A DNA stretch of 64,000 nt from Fen-455 sp050015175 (GTDB lineage: Bacteria; Actinomycetota; Acidimicrobiia; Acidimicrobiales; Bog-793), in the NCBI GenBank assembly GCA_050015175.1, contig JBEKBX010000001.1, forward strand, positions 124,001-188,000, read 5' to 3'. The notes below the pieces were generated by a model. It was given only the letters and a program-made list of their open reading frames with translations, did no database searches and was not told the origin of the DNA. The first letter of the stretch is position 1. Each line of letters starts with the position of its first letter. Below are positions 9,269 to 18,374 of this stretch, piece by piece. A program made the translations under genes and the position numbers.

Positions 9269-10812
9269 TGCTTCGTCCCGTCCGAACGCAGGGCTACACC
9301 GGGGGATCCGACCTGCGGCGGGCGCTGGTGCGCCACGACCTCGACGTGAGTGACTACCCGGGTGACCGAGGGGCCGATGCGGTTCAGCAGCGGCCCCGGG
9401 AAGATGCCCAACAGAACAATCAGGATCACGAGCGGGGCGAGCGTGAGCCCCTCACGCCAGGAGAGGTCGCGGATGGCGCCCGGCTCGACGGAGGGCTTGC
9501 CCTGGAAGGCCTGCTGGTAGGCCCACAGGAGATAGACCGCGGCGAGGACGACGCCGGCGGTCGCCACGACGGCCCACCAGCGATGGGTCAGGAACGTGCC
9601 GGCGAGGATGAGGAACTCCCCGACGAAGCCGTTCAGGCCCGGCACGCCGATCGAGGCGAGCACCACGACCATGAACACCCCCGCCAGCAGGGGCACGCGC
9701 CGCTGCAGGCCGCGCATCTCCTTGACCGAGAACGTGCCGAGTCGACGGTAGAGCAGGGCGATGAGGATGAACAGGGCCGCCGTGTAAAGGCCGTGGTTGA
9801 TCATCTGCAGCACCGCGCCGGTGAGCGCCTCGCGGCTCAGGGCGAACGCCCCGATCACGATGAAGCCGAGATGCGCCAGGGATGAGTACGCGACGAGACG
9901 TTTCAGGTCGCGCTCGACGGCAGCGACGATGGCGCCGTAGATGATGCCGATCGCACCGAGGGTGATCAAAAGCGGCGCCAAGGTGACCACGGCCCTCGGG
10001 AACAGGGCGAGGTCGAAACGGATGATGCCGTAGGCACCCAGCTTCGCCATGACACCGGCGAGGAGCAGTGAGCCTGCCGCAGGCGCCTCCCGATAGGCGT
10101 CCGGGGACCATGTGTGGAACGGGAACAGAGGCATCTTCACCGCGAAGGCGGCGGTGAAGGCCAGGAAGAGCAGGACACCGGCGGTCCCCGACAGGTGGGT
10201 GTTGGCAAGAGCCCTCACGTCGAAGGTCGTCACGCCCGTCTGCGAGGAGTGGATGGCGACGATTGCCAGGATCCCGACGAACAAGAAGGCGGAAGCGCCC
10301 AGGGTGTAGAGGAAGAACTTGCCGGCCGCGTAGCCGCGTCTTTCGTGGCCCCAGCCGGCGATCAAGAAGTAGACCGGCACCAAAGTGAGCTCGAAGAACA
10401 CGAAGAAGAGCAACAGGTCCAGGGCGAGGAAGCCACCGAGGCATCCGGCCTCGAGCACGAGGATCCAGGCCACGAACGACTTGTCGCCGGCCCTGTCGTC
10501 CGAGGCGGCGAGAGCGATAGGGAACAAGAGCGCCGTCATCAGCACCAAGAAGAGCGAGATGCCGTCCATCCCGAGGTTCCAGGAGATCCCGAAGGCGGGG
10601 ACCCACTGGTGGGTGGAGACGAACTGGTAACCGCCGTCACCGGCGGTGAAGGCCACGGTCGCCGCCGAGGCGATCCCGAGCACCGCAATGGAAGCGACAT
10701 AGCCGACCAGTTGCACCAGGCGGCGCTGGGCCTTGGGGACGAGGGCCACGACGACTGCCGCCCCCGCCGGCACGAGGACGAGTGTCGTGAGGTAAGGGAA
10801 CGAACTTGTCAT
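9265..10812 (-). CDS. nuoM: NADH-quinone oxidoreductase subunit M
   Basis: Second antiporter-like proton-pumping subunit, 515 aa. FPFHTWSPDAYREAP and the conserved Glu segment FFELTLVPVYFLIAGWG are visible, as in other NuoM proteins. The start overlaps the end of nuoL by 4 bp (10809-10812) and the end overlaps nuoN, so translation is probably coupled. Confidence 0.97.
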   Translation of the reverse strand: MTSSFPYLTTLVLVPAGAAVVVALVPKAQRRLVQLVGYVASIAVLGIASAATVAFTAGDGGYQFVSTHQWVPAFGISWNLGMDGISLFLVLMTALLFPIALAASDDRAGDKSFVAWILVLEAGCLGGFLALDLLLFFVFFELTLVPVYFLIAGWGHERRGYAAGKFFLYTLGASAFLFVGILAIVAIHSSQTGVTTFDVRALANTHLSGTAGVLLFLAFTAAFAVKMPLFPFHTWSPDAYREAPAAGSLLLAGVMAKLGAYGIIRFDLALFPRAVVTLAPLLITLGAIGIIYGAIVAAVERDLKRLVAYSSLAHLGFIVIGAFALSREALTGAVLQMINHGLYTAALFILIALLYRRLGTFSVKEMRGLQRRVPLLAGVFMVVVLASIGVPGLNGFVGEFLILAGTFLTHRWWAVVATAGVVLAAVYLLWAYQQAFQGKPSVEPGAIRDLSWREGLTLAPLVILIVLLGIFPGPLLNRIGPSVTRVVTHVEVVAHQRPPQVGSPGVALRSDGTKQ

Positions 10813-12704
10813 GACGCCCTCGTCAGCACGTAGGCGAGTATCAGCACTATGCCCGCAGAAAGCCCCAGGGCGTAGTTGCGGACGTAACCGGTCTGGAGCT
10901 TTCGCACCTGGCGGCCCGTGGCGCGCACGAGCAGGGCGAAGCCGTTGACGGCGCCGTCGATCACCTCGGTCTCGACGACCGACGACGTCTCGACCGCCAT
11001 CTCGGTCGAGGGGCGCGCGATGAACCTGTCATAGGCCCAGTCGATGTACCAGGCCCGCTGCAAGAAGACCGGCTCGAAGGCGGGGCGTTCTGACACCGAA
11101 CCCCACACGGCGACCGCGAGGCCGACCCCGAGCAGGGCGAGGGCGGTGTCGACCAACGCGAAGGTCCACACGCCTGCGAGGCCGAAGTGGTGCTGGAACA
11201 GGCGCGAGGCGAACACGGGGCGCAGCCAGCGGTCGAGGAAGTCGAAATCCGGATGGATCGGCAGGTTGATGAGCCCTCCGAGAGCCGACAGCGCCCCGAG
11301 CACCACGAGGGGCAGCGACATCACCCACCTTGGGTCGTGGGGGTGCAGCGCCGCCGTGTCGCCGCTCTTGCGGGCCTCGACCCACCGCTGCTCACCCCGG
11401 AAGACCAACAGGTACGCCCGTCCCAGGTAGTAGGCCGTCAGCACGGCCGTCAACGCTCCTATTGCCCACAGGGCCGGGCTGAAGGCGAAACCGTTCAGGA
11501 GCACGTCCCCCTTGGACCAGAACCCCGAGAACACCGGAACGCCGCCGATCGAGAGCCAGCCGATGAAGAACGTCACCGCCGTGAGCGGCATGCGCCGGGC
11601 GAGGGCCCCCATCGTCTTCACGTCCTGGTCGTCGTTCATGGCGTGTATGACCGAGCCGGCTCCGAGGAACAGGAGAGCCTTGTAGAACGCGTGCGTGAGC
11701 ATGAGGAATATGGCTGCGTCGTAGGCGCCGATGCCGGCGGCGAGGAACATGTAGCCGAGCTGGGAGATCGTGGAGTAGGCGAGGATCTTCTTGATGTCGT
11801 TCTGGGCGCAGGCGATCGTCGCTCCCAACAGTGCCGTCGCAGCTCCGACGATGGCGACGACGTGCGCCGCGTCCGGTGCCCGGTACAGGATCGGGTTGAT
11901 CCTGCACATGAGATAGACACCGGCCGTCACCATCGTCGCGGCATGGATAAGGGCCGAGACCGGTGTCGGGCCCTCCATCGCGTCGGCTAGCCACGGATAA
12001 AGCGGGATCTGGGCCGACTTGCCGACCGCGCCCGCGAAAAGCAGGATCCCGATCGCCACGAGCGAGGGCTCGCCGACGCGTGCGAGGTTGGCGAAGACCG
12101 TGTGGTAGTCGAGGCTCCCGGTGCGCTCGTAGATGAGGAACAGCGCCACGAGGAAAGCCGCGTCCCCGATGCGGTTGAAGATCATCGCCTTCTTGGCGGC
12201 GCTCGATGCGGTGTCGCGCTCGAACCAGAAGCCGATGAGGAAGTACGAGCAGACGCCGACGCCCTCCCAGCCGAGGAACAGCAAGAGGAAGTTGTCCGCG
12301 AGCACGAGCAGCAACATCGCGGCCACGAACAGGTTCAGGTAGAGGAAGAACTTGGGGAAGTCCTCGTCGTGCTCCATGTACCCGATCGAGTAGAGGTGGA
12401 TGAGGGCGCTCACCCCGGTGACGAACGCCGCCATCGTCATCGAGAGCGGGTCGACGAGCAGGCCCATGGTGACGTGCAGGTGTCCCGCGTTGATCCAGGT
12501 GAACCAGGTTTGCGTGTACGACCGGGCGTTCGCCGGCAACCGGAACAGGCCGGTGAACACGACGACGGTGACGACGAACGAAGCGGCCACCATCAAGGTC
12601 GCGAGCCATCCGGCGCGCGGGTTGCCGAGCTTGCGACCCGACACCAGCAGGATCACGAAGCCCGCGAGCGGGAGCAGCGGGATCAGGTAGGCGACGCGGA
12701 GCAC
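10809..12704 (-). CDS. nuoL: NADH-quinone oxidoreductase subunit L
   Basis: Largest antiporter-like subunit, 631 aa, carrying the C-terminal lateral amphipathic helix region. Visible signatures are WEGVGVCSYFLIGFW, IPLYPWLADAMEGPTPVSAL and a central TM with HAFYKALLFLGAGSVIHA. It follows nuoK by 4 bp and overlaps nuoM. Length and order are standard. Confidence 0.97.
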   Translation of the reverse strand: MLRVAYLIPLLPLAGFVILLVSGRKLGNPRAGWLATLMVAASFVVTVVVFTGLFRLPANARSYTQTWFTWINAGHLHVTMGLLVDPLSMTMAAFVTGVSALIHLYSIGYMEHDEDFPKFFLYLNLFVAAMLLLVLADNFLLLFLGWEGVGVCSYFLIGFWFERDTASSAAKKAMIFNRIGDAAFLVALFLIYERTGSLDYHTVFANLARVGEPSLVAIGILLFAGAVGKSAQIPLYPWLADAMEGPTPVSALIHAATMVTAGVYLMCRINPILYRAPDAAHVVAIVGAATALLGATIACAQNDIKKILAYSTISQLGYMFLAAGIGAYDAAIFLMLTHAFYKALLFLGAGSVIHAMNDDQDVKTMGALARRMPLTAVTFFIGWLSIGGVPVFSGFWSKGDVLLNGFAFSPALWAIGALTAVLTAYYLGRAYLLVFRGEQRWVEARKSGDTAALHPHDPRWVMSLPLVVLGALSALGGLINLPIHPDFDFLDRWLRPVFASRLFQHHFGLAGVWTFALVDTALALLGVGLAVAVWGSVSERPAFEPVFLQRAWYIDWAYDRFIARPSTEMAVETSSVVETEVIDGAVNGFALLVRATGRQVRKLQTGYVRNYALGLSAGIVLILAYVLTRAS

Positions 12705-12708
12705 CGGA

Positions 12709-13014
12709 TCAGCCCTTCATCTCGTGGATGTCGTCCGCTGTGGCCCCGGGCCGGCGCCGGTAGATCGAGACGATGATCCCGAGGCCGACGACCACCTCGG
12801 CCGCCGCCACGACCAGCACGAAGAAGACGGCCGTCTGACCAGCGATGTCGTTGAGCCGCCGGGCGAAGGTCACGAAAGTGAGGTTCGCGGCGTTCAGCAT
12901 CAGCTCGACGCACATGAACATCACGAGCACGTTCCGGCGGATGAGCAGGCCGATCGCGCCGATGGTGAACAGCACCGCGGCGAGTGTCAGGTACCAGGAG
13001 GCGGCGACGCTCAT
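12709..13014 (-). CDS. nuoK: NADH-quinone oxidoreductase subunit K
   Basis: Small 101-aa membrane subunit with three TM helices and the conserved Glu in MFMCVELMLNAANLTFV, a residue on the central proton path of complex I. The start overlaps the nuoJ end by 4 bp. Confidence 0.96.
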   Translation of the reverse strand: MSVAASWYLTLAAVLFTIGAIGLLIRRNVLVMFMCVELMLNAANLTFVTFARRLNDIAGQTAVFFVLVVAAAEVVVGLGIIVSIYRRRPGATADDIHEMKG

Positions 13015-13718
13015 GGCCCAGTGACCTCCGAGTCTGCAAGCCCTCCGGCCGGCTCGCCATCTCCTTGCCCGCCATCGTCGGTCCCCGCCTCGGCGCCGTC
13101 AGGCTCCGACGCCGTCGGGCCGTCGACGTTGTCGTCGGGCTCCGAACTCGCCCCTTGCGGCGAACCGTTGTCGCCGACCACGCGCCGGGGCCGGCGCGCC
13201 AGCACGACCGCGCCGACGACGGCAAGGACGAGCAGTGCGGAGGTCACCTCGAAGGCGAGCAGGTAGGTGGTGAAGATCGAGCGCCCGAGAAGCCCGACGT
13301 TGTCAGCCGGGCTGCCTATCGCGCCGCTCACCGATTTCGCACCGGTTGGCCACTGGCCCCGGGCGAGCAGGAGCACCTCCGTCAGACCAAGGAGCCCGAC
13401 GACGATGGCGACGGGCCGTTGGGCCGGGAGGGGATCACGCTGGATGGCCTCTCGCTGGTCGACACCGAGGAGCATGATGACGAACAGGAACAGCACGACG
13501 ATCGCACCGGCGTAGACGATGACCTGCACAGCTGCGAGGAACTGGGCGTTCTCCTCGACGAACAGCACGGCTACGCCGAAAAGGGTCATCACCAGCATGA
13601 GGGCTGAGTGGACCGGGTTGCGCGCCAGCACCACGCCGAACGCGCCGAGCACGCAGATCGCCCCGGCTATCACGAATGTGATCGCATCGGGGATCGTGGC
13701 GGCGAGAGTGTGGGTCAC
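13011..13718 (-). CDS. nuoJ: NADH-quinone oxidoreductase subunit J
   Basis: Membrane subunit of complex I, 235 aa, with five TM helices including AVQVIVYAGAIVVLFLFVI, the segment with the pi-bulge helix. The C-terminus carries an acidic low-complexity tail of roughly 50 residues (Asp, Glu, Gly and Ser rich) absent from most NuoJ proteins. I chose the GTG at 13718 because it overlaps the nuoI stop as GTGA; the longer reading upstream belongs to the nuoI region in another frame. Confidence 0.94.
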   Translation of the reverse strand: MTHTLAATIPDAITFVIAGAICVLGAFGVVLARNPVHSALMLVMTLFGVAVLFVEENAQFLAAVQVIVYAGAIVVLFLFVIMLLGVDQREAIQRDPLPAQRPVAIVVGLLGLTEVLLLARGQWPTGAKSVSGAIGSPADNVGLLGRSIFTTYLLAFEVTSALLVLAVVGAVVLARRPRRVVGDNGSPQGASSEPDDNVDGPTASEPDGAEAGTDDGGQGDGEPAGGLADSEVTGP

Positions 13719-14425
13719 GTGCCGCGCACCTTGCCCCCGAAACGCCGCGAGATCTTGTCCCTCTCGACGGTCCGGATCGAGATGTTCCCCGTAGCCTCGT
13801 CGTCGCGGTTGCCGCTCTGGCCGCCCTCCGGCGCGCGGACTCCATAGCCGAGCTCGCCCGACCACTGCACCGCGCCTTCGTACTCGACCGCGCCCGAGGG
13901 AGACGTCGCCCTCATCCAGCCGGAGGTGTAATCGGCCTCACCCGGTCGCCAGTCCTCCCACGGCAGCTGACGCGGGAGGCCGTCGTCGTCGACCACCAGC
14001 TCATCTTTGGTGTAGATGGCGTCGGAGCGGTTCGTGAAGGAGAACTCGAACATCTTGGACTCGGTGATCGCCTCGGTCGGGCAGGCCTCGACGCAGAGGT
14101 CACAGTGGATGCAGCGCAGATAGTTGATCTCGTAGACGAACCCGTAGCGCTCGCCAGGCGACACCGGCGCGTCGGGCGGGTTGTCGAGGCCGCGCACATA
14201 GATGCAGTCAGCCGGGCACACCGCTGCGCACAGCTCGCAGCCGATGCACTTTTCCATCCCGTCCTCGTATCGGTTGAGGACGTGGCGGCCGTGCAGGCGC
14301 GGCGGTTTGGCCACCTTCTCGCCCGGGTAGGGCGTCGTGACCCGCGGTTCGGCGACCTGCTTCATGGTCACTGCGAAACCGCCGAGGAACCCGAGCGACA
14401 TCTTCTTGCGTGGCTCGCGCGCCAT
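13715..14425 (-). CDS. nuoI: NADH-quinone oxidoreductase subunit I
   Basis: Peripheral-arm ferredoxin-like subunit, 236 aa, binding clusters N6a and N6b. Two 4Fe-4S motifs are visible: CIGCELCAAVCPADC and CIHCDLCVEACP. After the second motif the C-terminus is longer than usual by about 70 residues. Two adjacent ATGs (14428 and 14425) are possible; GGAGG is better spaced for the second, while the first overlaps the nuoH stop as ATGA. Confidence 0.95.
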   Translation of the reverse strand: MAREPRKKMSLGFLGGFAVTMKQVAEPRVTTPYPGEKVAKPPRLHGRHVLNRYEDGMEKCIGCELCAAVCPADCIYVRGLDNPPDAPVSPGERYGFVYEINYLRCIHCDLCVEACPTEAITESKMFEFSFTNRSDAIYTKDELVVDDDGLPRQLPWEDWRPGEADYTSGWMRATSPSGAVEYEGAVQWSGELGYGVRAPEGGQSGNRDDEATGNISIRTVERDKISRRFGGKVRGT

Positions 14426-15636
14426 CATCCACCTCCGTCGGGCTCGCGCACCGCCCGCAGGTAGGAATCGCTCGGGGGGCGCCGGCGCCCCGGCGAGCTC
14501 TCGTCCAGTGCCTCGCGGCGTCCACGCCCGACGAGGACGGCTTGCCAGATAGCGCTCCCCACGACCGCGAAACCGATGAAGACCCCGATGCCCCAGGTCG
14601 TGCCGACCCGGAACGCGGCCACGACCAGGAGCCATCCGAGCGAGAGCGGGATGAGGACCTTCCAGCCGAGCTCCATGAGCTGGTCGTAACGGAGCCGGGG
14701 CAGGGCCGCACGTACCCAGACGTATACATAGAAGAACACGACGGTCTTGCCGGCGAACCACAGGATCGGCCACAGCCAGCGGACGAAGTGGAAGCCGGGG
14801 CCGTCCGGACCACCGAAGAACAGCGTCACCATCACGGCCGACATCGTGATCGTGTTCATGAACTCGGCCAGGTAGAACAGCGCGAAACGCAGTGACGAGT
14901 ACTCGGTGTGGAACCCGCCCACGAGCTCCTGCTCGCCCTCGGTCAGGTCGAAGGGCGGGCGGTTGAGCTCCGCGGTCACAGCGATCGCGAAAATCGGGAA
15001 AGGCAGTATGCCGAGGCGGAAGATGTTCCAGTGGAAGAAGCTCGCCGCCTGGGAGTCCACGATCGCCCGTGTCGAGAGCGCATGCGTGACGATGACCACC
15101 ATGGCGATGGTCAGACCCATGGCGGCCTCGTACGAGATCATCTGCGCGGACGCCCGGATTGATCCGAGGAGCGGGTACTTCGAACCGGATGACCAGCCCG
15201 CCAGCATCGTCCCGTAGACCGACACCGACGACAGCGCGAGCAGGAACAGGATGCCGATCGGCGGATCGGCCACCTGCAGCTCGACCACGTGGTGGGCGAT
15301 CGTCACCACGCCGCCCACCGGGACGATGGTGAAGATCAAAAGGGCCGGCAACAACGCCAGGTACGGCGCCAACCGGAAGACGAACCGGTCCGCCCGCTCG
15401 GGCAGCAGGTCCTCCTTGAAGAACAGCTTGATGCCGTCGGCCAGGGTCTGGAGGATGCCGTAGGGGCCGGCACGGTTCGGTCCCACCCGGTTCTGCATGT
15501 CGGAGATGACCTTGCGCTCGAACCAGATGGCCAACAGCACCGCCACGAGGAGTACGCCGAACGCGACGAGGACCTTGACCGCGGCGATGACCACAGCGCC
15601 GAGATCGACCCCATGGGCGAACAGCGGATCGGGCAT
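14425..15636 (-). CDS. nuoH: NADH-quinone oxidoreductase subunit H
   Basis: Membrane subunit that forms much of the quinone chamber with NuoB and NuoD, 403 aa. Signatures include ERKVISDMQNRVGPNRAGP and the charged loop NRPPFDLTEGEQELVGGFH. The start ATG (15636) shares its A with the nuoG stop (TGATG). A short variable C-terminus follows the last TM. Confidence 0.96.
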   Translation of the reverse strand: MPDPLFAHGVDLGAVVIAAVKVLVAFGVLLVAVLLAIWFERKVISDMQNRVGPNRAGPYGILQTLADGIKLFFKEDLLPERADRFVFRLAPYLALLPALLIFTIVPVGGVVTIAHHVVELQVADPPIGILFLLALSSVSVYGTMLAGWSSGSKYPLLGSIRASAQMISYEAAMGLTIAMVVIVTHALSTRAIVDSQAASFFHWNIFRLGILPFPIFAIAVTAELNRPPFDLTEGEQELVGGFHTEYSSLRFALFYLAEFMNTITMSAVMVTLFFGGPDGPGFHFVRWLWPILWFAGKTVVFFYVYVWVRAALPRLRYDQLMELGWKVLIPLSLGWLLVVAAFRVGTTWGIGVFIGFAVVGSAIWQAVLVGRGRREALDESSPGRRRPPSDSYLRAVREPDGGG

Positions 15637-18374
15637 CAGGTCACCTTCTCCACTTCTACGTCGACGACCGGAAGGGACGAGTCCAGGAGTGCGGAGGCGC
15701 TCGTCTCGGGAGTAGGCGCCGCGTTGAACTGGAGGAGGGCCGCGCCGGTGGGCACGCCGGCGTCGCCGACGGCGACGGCGACCAGCTCGCCACGACCCGA
15801 CCGCACGCGCACCTCGTCCCCGGGCTCGACGCCGAGCTGCTTCATCGCCTGCGGGGCGAGCCGAAGCTCCTGAGACGGTGCCAGCGGCGCGAGCGACCCG
15901 GCCGACCGGACGAGCGTCCCTTGGTCGTAGAGCCCACGGCGAACGACGAGACGCCAGGAGCGCCCGTCGACGGGCGGGAGCGGTTCGGGAACCGCCCACG
16001 CGCTCGCATCGAAACCCAAGGGGGTGGGCTGTGGACTGGTCGCGGGCAGAGTGGGCCCGGAAAGCACGAGTTCGTCGTGAACGCTGGACTCGTCCTCGAC
16101 GCTCTCGCCCTCCTCGCCGCTACCCTCGCCCTCCTCGTCTGCGGGGGCGGTGTCGTCCGCCAGGGCCGCCTCTGCACCCGGCTCGACGCCCGGTGACATC
16201 GCCGCCCCCGCGGTGAGCGGCGCTCCCTGCTCGGACACCGAATCGATCCCGGGTGTGGCGATCGGGTCAAGCCTGCGGGGGCGCGCGGTGAGCTGCACCG
16301 GCGCGGCTCTGAGCGGGATGACGATGCCATCTGCCGCCTCGGGTGCCGAAAGAGCGGTGACCGTGCAACCGGAGTGTGCCGGGGCGACCCTTTCGATCTC
16401 GGCCCAGATGCCTTCCAGGGACTCGAAGCCGAGATCGCCTCCCAGGCGCTGCGCCAACTCGGTTGCGATCACCCAGTCGGCACGGGACACGCCCGGTGGC
16501 ACCACCTTGGCAGCGAGCCGCGTCACCCGGCCTTCCAAGTTCGTCGTCGTGCCTCCGCGCTCCGCGTAGCCCGCCGCCGGCAGCACGACGTCCGCGAGCA
16601 TCGACGAGGCGTTGAGCACGGTCTCCACCGCCACGAGGAATCCGACGCTCTCGAGTGCCCGGAGGGCGAGGTCGTGATCAGGGAAGTCCGACAGCGGGTC
16701 AGCACCGAGGAGCACAAGTGTCCTCAGCGCACCGGACGCCGCTGCTTCGAGGATCCCTGCGGTATCGAGGCCGCGCCGCGCTGGCACCGATCCCCACTGC
16801 TCGCCGAAGAAGGCGCGTCCTTCGTCGAGGCTGACCCTTCCGGGAAGCAGCCCGGGGGCACACCCGAGGTCGATCGCACCGTGCACGTTCGCGCGTCGGA
16901 GCGCCGAGAGGAAGCGCGCCGAGGGCCAAGCGGCGGCGAGCACAGCCGCGGCAGCAGCTACGTCGGCCGCCGATTCGGACAGTGACGGGCGACCGAGCAC
17001 GATGACGACTCGGTCACCGGGCTCTCGGGCGACGAGGCTTCGCGCGAGCTCGATCACTTCGCCGGGTCTGTACGGGGTCCAGTTCGCCACGGGGCTGAGG
17101 CCGGTTGCGACGGGCGAGCAGTCGATGATCCGGAGCCCGTCGTTGGCCGCAGCCTGGCGCAGCCTCAGGTGAAGCACCGGCAGTTCCTCGCGCAGGTCGC
17201 CTGCGAGCACGACGACGGTGTGGGCGGCGAGCGTCTCCTCGATCGTCGCCCGCGCCAGGCCCGCCACGAGCTCGGCGGGTAGCCCGTCCCCGAGCTGAGC
17301 GTCGAAGTTGTCGGTGCCGATGACGCCCTTGGCGAGCCTGACCCAGGCATAGGCGTCCTCGTTCGCGAGCCTGGAGCCGCCGATGATCCCCACCGCCTCG
17401 GGACCTGATTCCTCGAGCGCCTGAAGAACCTTGTCGGCGACGTCGCCCAGCGCCTCGTTCCATGTCGCGGGTACGAATCCGGTACCGGATCGCACGAGCG
17501 GCTGGGTGAGGCGCTCCGGTGCCTCGACCGATTCGAAGCCGAAGCGGCCCCGGTCGCAGAGCCAGCTCTGGTTCACCGGTTCGGAGTCGACGCCCAGGTA
17601 GCGCACGAGCGCGCCTGCCGACGACTGGGCGACCATGCGGCAGCCGACCGAGCAGGTCGTGCAGGTGGTTTCGACCTGCTCGAGATCCCACGGGCGGGAC
17701 TTGAAGCGGTACGGCGCCGCCGTGAGCGCGCCGACCGGGCAGATCTGGATCGTGTTGCCCGCGAAGTAGGACACGAAGGGGTCACCGGGGAAGATCGCGA
17801 CCTCGGTCCGGTCGCCTCGTTCCGCGAAGTCGATGAAGGGCTCCCCCGCCACCTCCTCGGCGAAACGGGTGCAACGGGCGCACTGGATGCAGCGCTCCCG
17901 ATCGAGCAGCACGAGCGGGCCGATCTCGATCGGCTTGGCCCAGTGCCGCTTCTCCTCGGCGAACCGGCTCTCCCCGGGCCCATGCGACATCGCCTGGTCC
18001 TGGAGGGGACACTCGCCCCCCTTGTCGCACACAGGGCAGTCCAGCGGGTGGTTGAGGAGCAGGAATTCGAGCACGCCCTCCTGGGCCTTGCGGGCGGCCT
18101 CGGACTCGGTGAAGATCTCCTGGCCGTCTGCCACCTCGACAAAGCACGCCGGTTGCAGGCTCGGGCCCCGGGGACCGGAGACCTCGACGAGGCACATCCG
18201 GCACATGCCCACCGACTTCATCCTCGGGTGGTAGCAAAAGCGCGGGATGAAGATCCCGGCCCGCTCGGCGGCCGAGATGATGAGCTCGCCCTTCTCGGCC
18301 GCAAGGACGCGCCCGTCGACGGTGATGGAGACGCCTGCCGGGGCTTCGACGAGATCAGCCACGACGCACCGCAT
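15636..18374 (-). CDS. nuoG: NADH-quinone oxidoreductase subunit G
   Basis: Large peripheral iron-sulfur subunit, up to 912 aa. N-terminal 2Fe-2S ligands lie in FCYHP and GMCRMCLVEV, then CDKGGECPLQDQAM, the cluster segment CIQCARCTRFAEE, and CTTCSVGCRMVA, which begins the molybdopterin-oxidoreductase-like domain. A very acidic insertion (about residues 738-768, Glu and Asp rich) lies before the C-terminal beta-barrel part. The ATG at 18374 overlaps nuoF by 20 bp; a GTG at 18362 with only 8 bp overlap is an equally good start. Confidence 0.95.
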   Translation of the reverse strand: MRCVVADLVEAPAGVSITVDGRVLAAEKGELIISAAERAGIFIPRFCYHPRMKSVGMCRMCLVEVSGPRGPSLQPACFVEVADGQEIFTESEAARKAQEGVLEFLLLNHPLDCPVCDKGGECPLQDQAMSHGPGESRFAEEKRHWAKPIEIGPLVLLDRERCIQCARCTRFAEEVAGEPFIDFAERGDRTEVAIFPGDPFVSYFAGNTIQICPVGALTAAPYRFKSRPWDLEQVETTCTTCSVGCRMVAQSSAGALVRYLGVDSEPVNQSWLCDRGRFGFESVEAPERLTQPLVRSGTGFVPATWNEALGDVADKVLQALEESGPEAVGIIGGSRLANEDAYAWVRLAKGVIGTDNFDAQLGDGLPAELVAGLARATIEETLAAHTVVVLAGDLREELPVLHLRLRQAAANDGLRIIDCSPVATGLSPVANWTPYRPGEVIELARSLVAREPGDRVVIVLGRPSLSESAADVAAAAAVLAAAWPSARFLSALRRANVHGAIDLGCAPGLLPGRVSLDEGRAFFGEQWGSVPARRGLDTAGILEAAASGALRTLVLLGADPLSDFPDHDLALRALESVGFLVAVETVLNASSMLADVVLPAAGYAERGGTTTNLEGRVTRLAAKVVPPGVSRADWVIATELAQRLGGDLGFESLEGIWAEIERVAPAHSGCTVTALSAPEAADGIVIPLRAAPVQLTARPRRLDPIATPGIDSVSEQGAPLTAGAAMSPGVEPGAEAALADDTAPADEEGEGSGEEGESVEDESSVHDELVLSGPTLPATSPQPTPLGFDASAWAVPEPLPPVDGRSWRLVVRRGLYDQGTLVRSAGSLAPLAPSQELRLAPQAMKQLGVEPGDEVRVRSGRGELVAVAVGDAGVPTGAALLQFNAAPTPETSASALLDSSLPVVDVEVEKVT

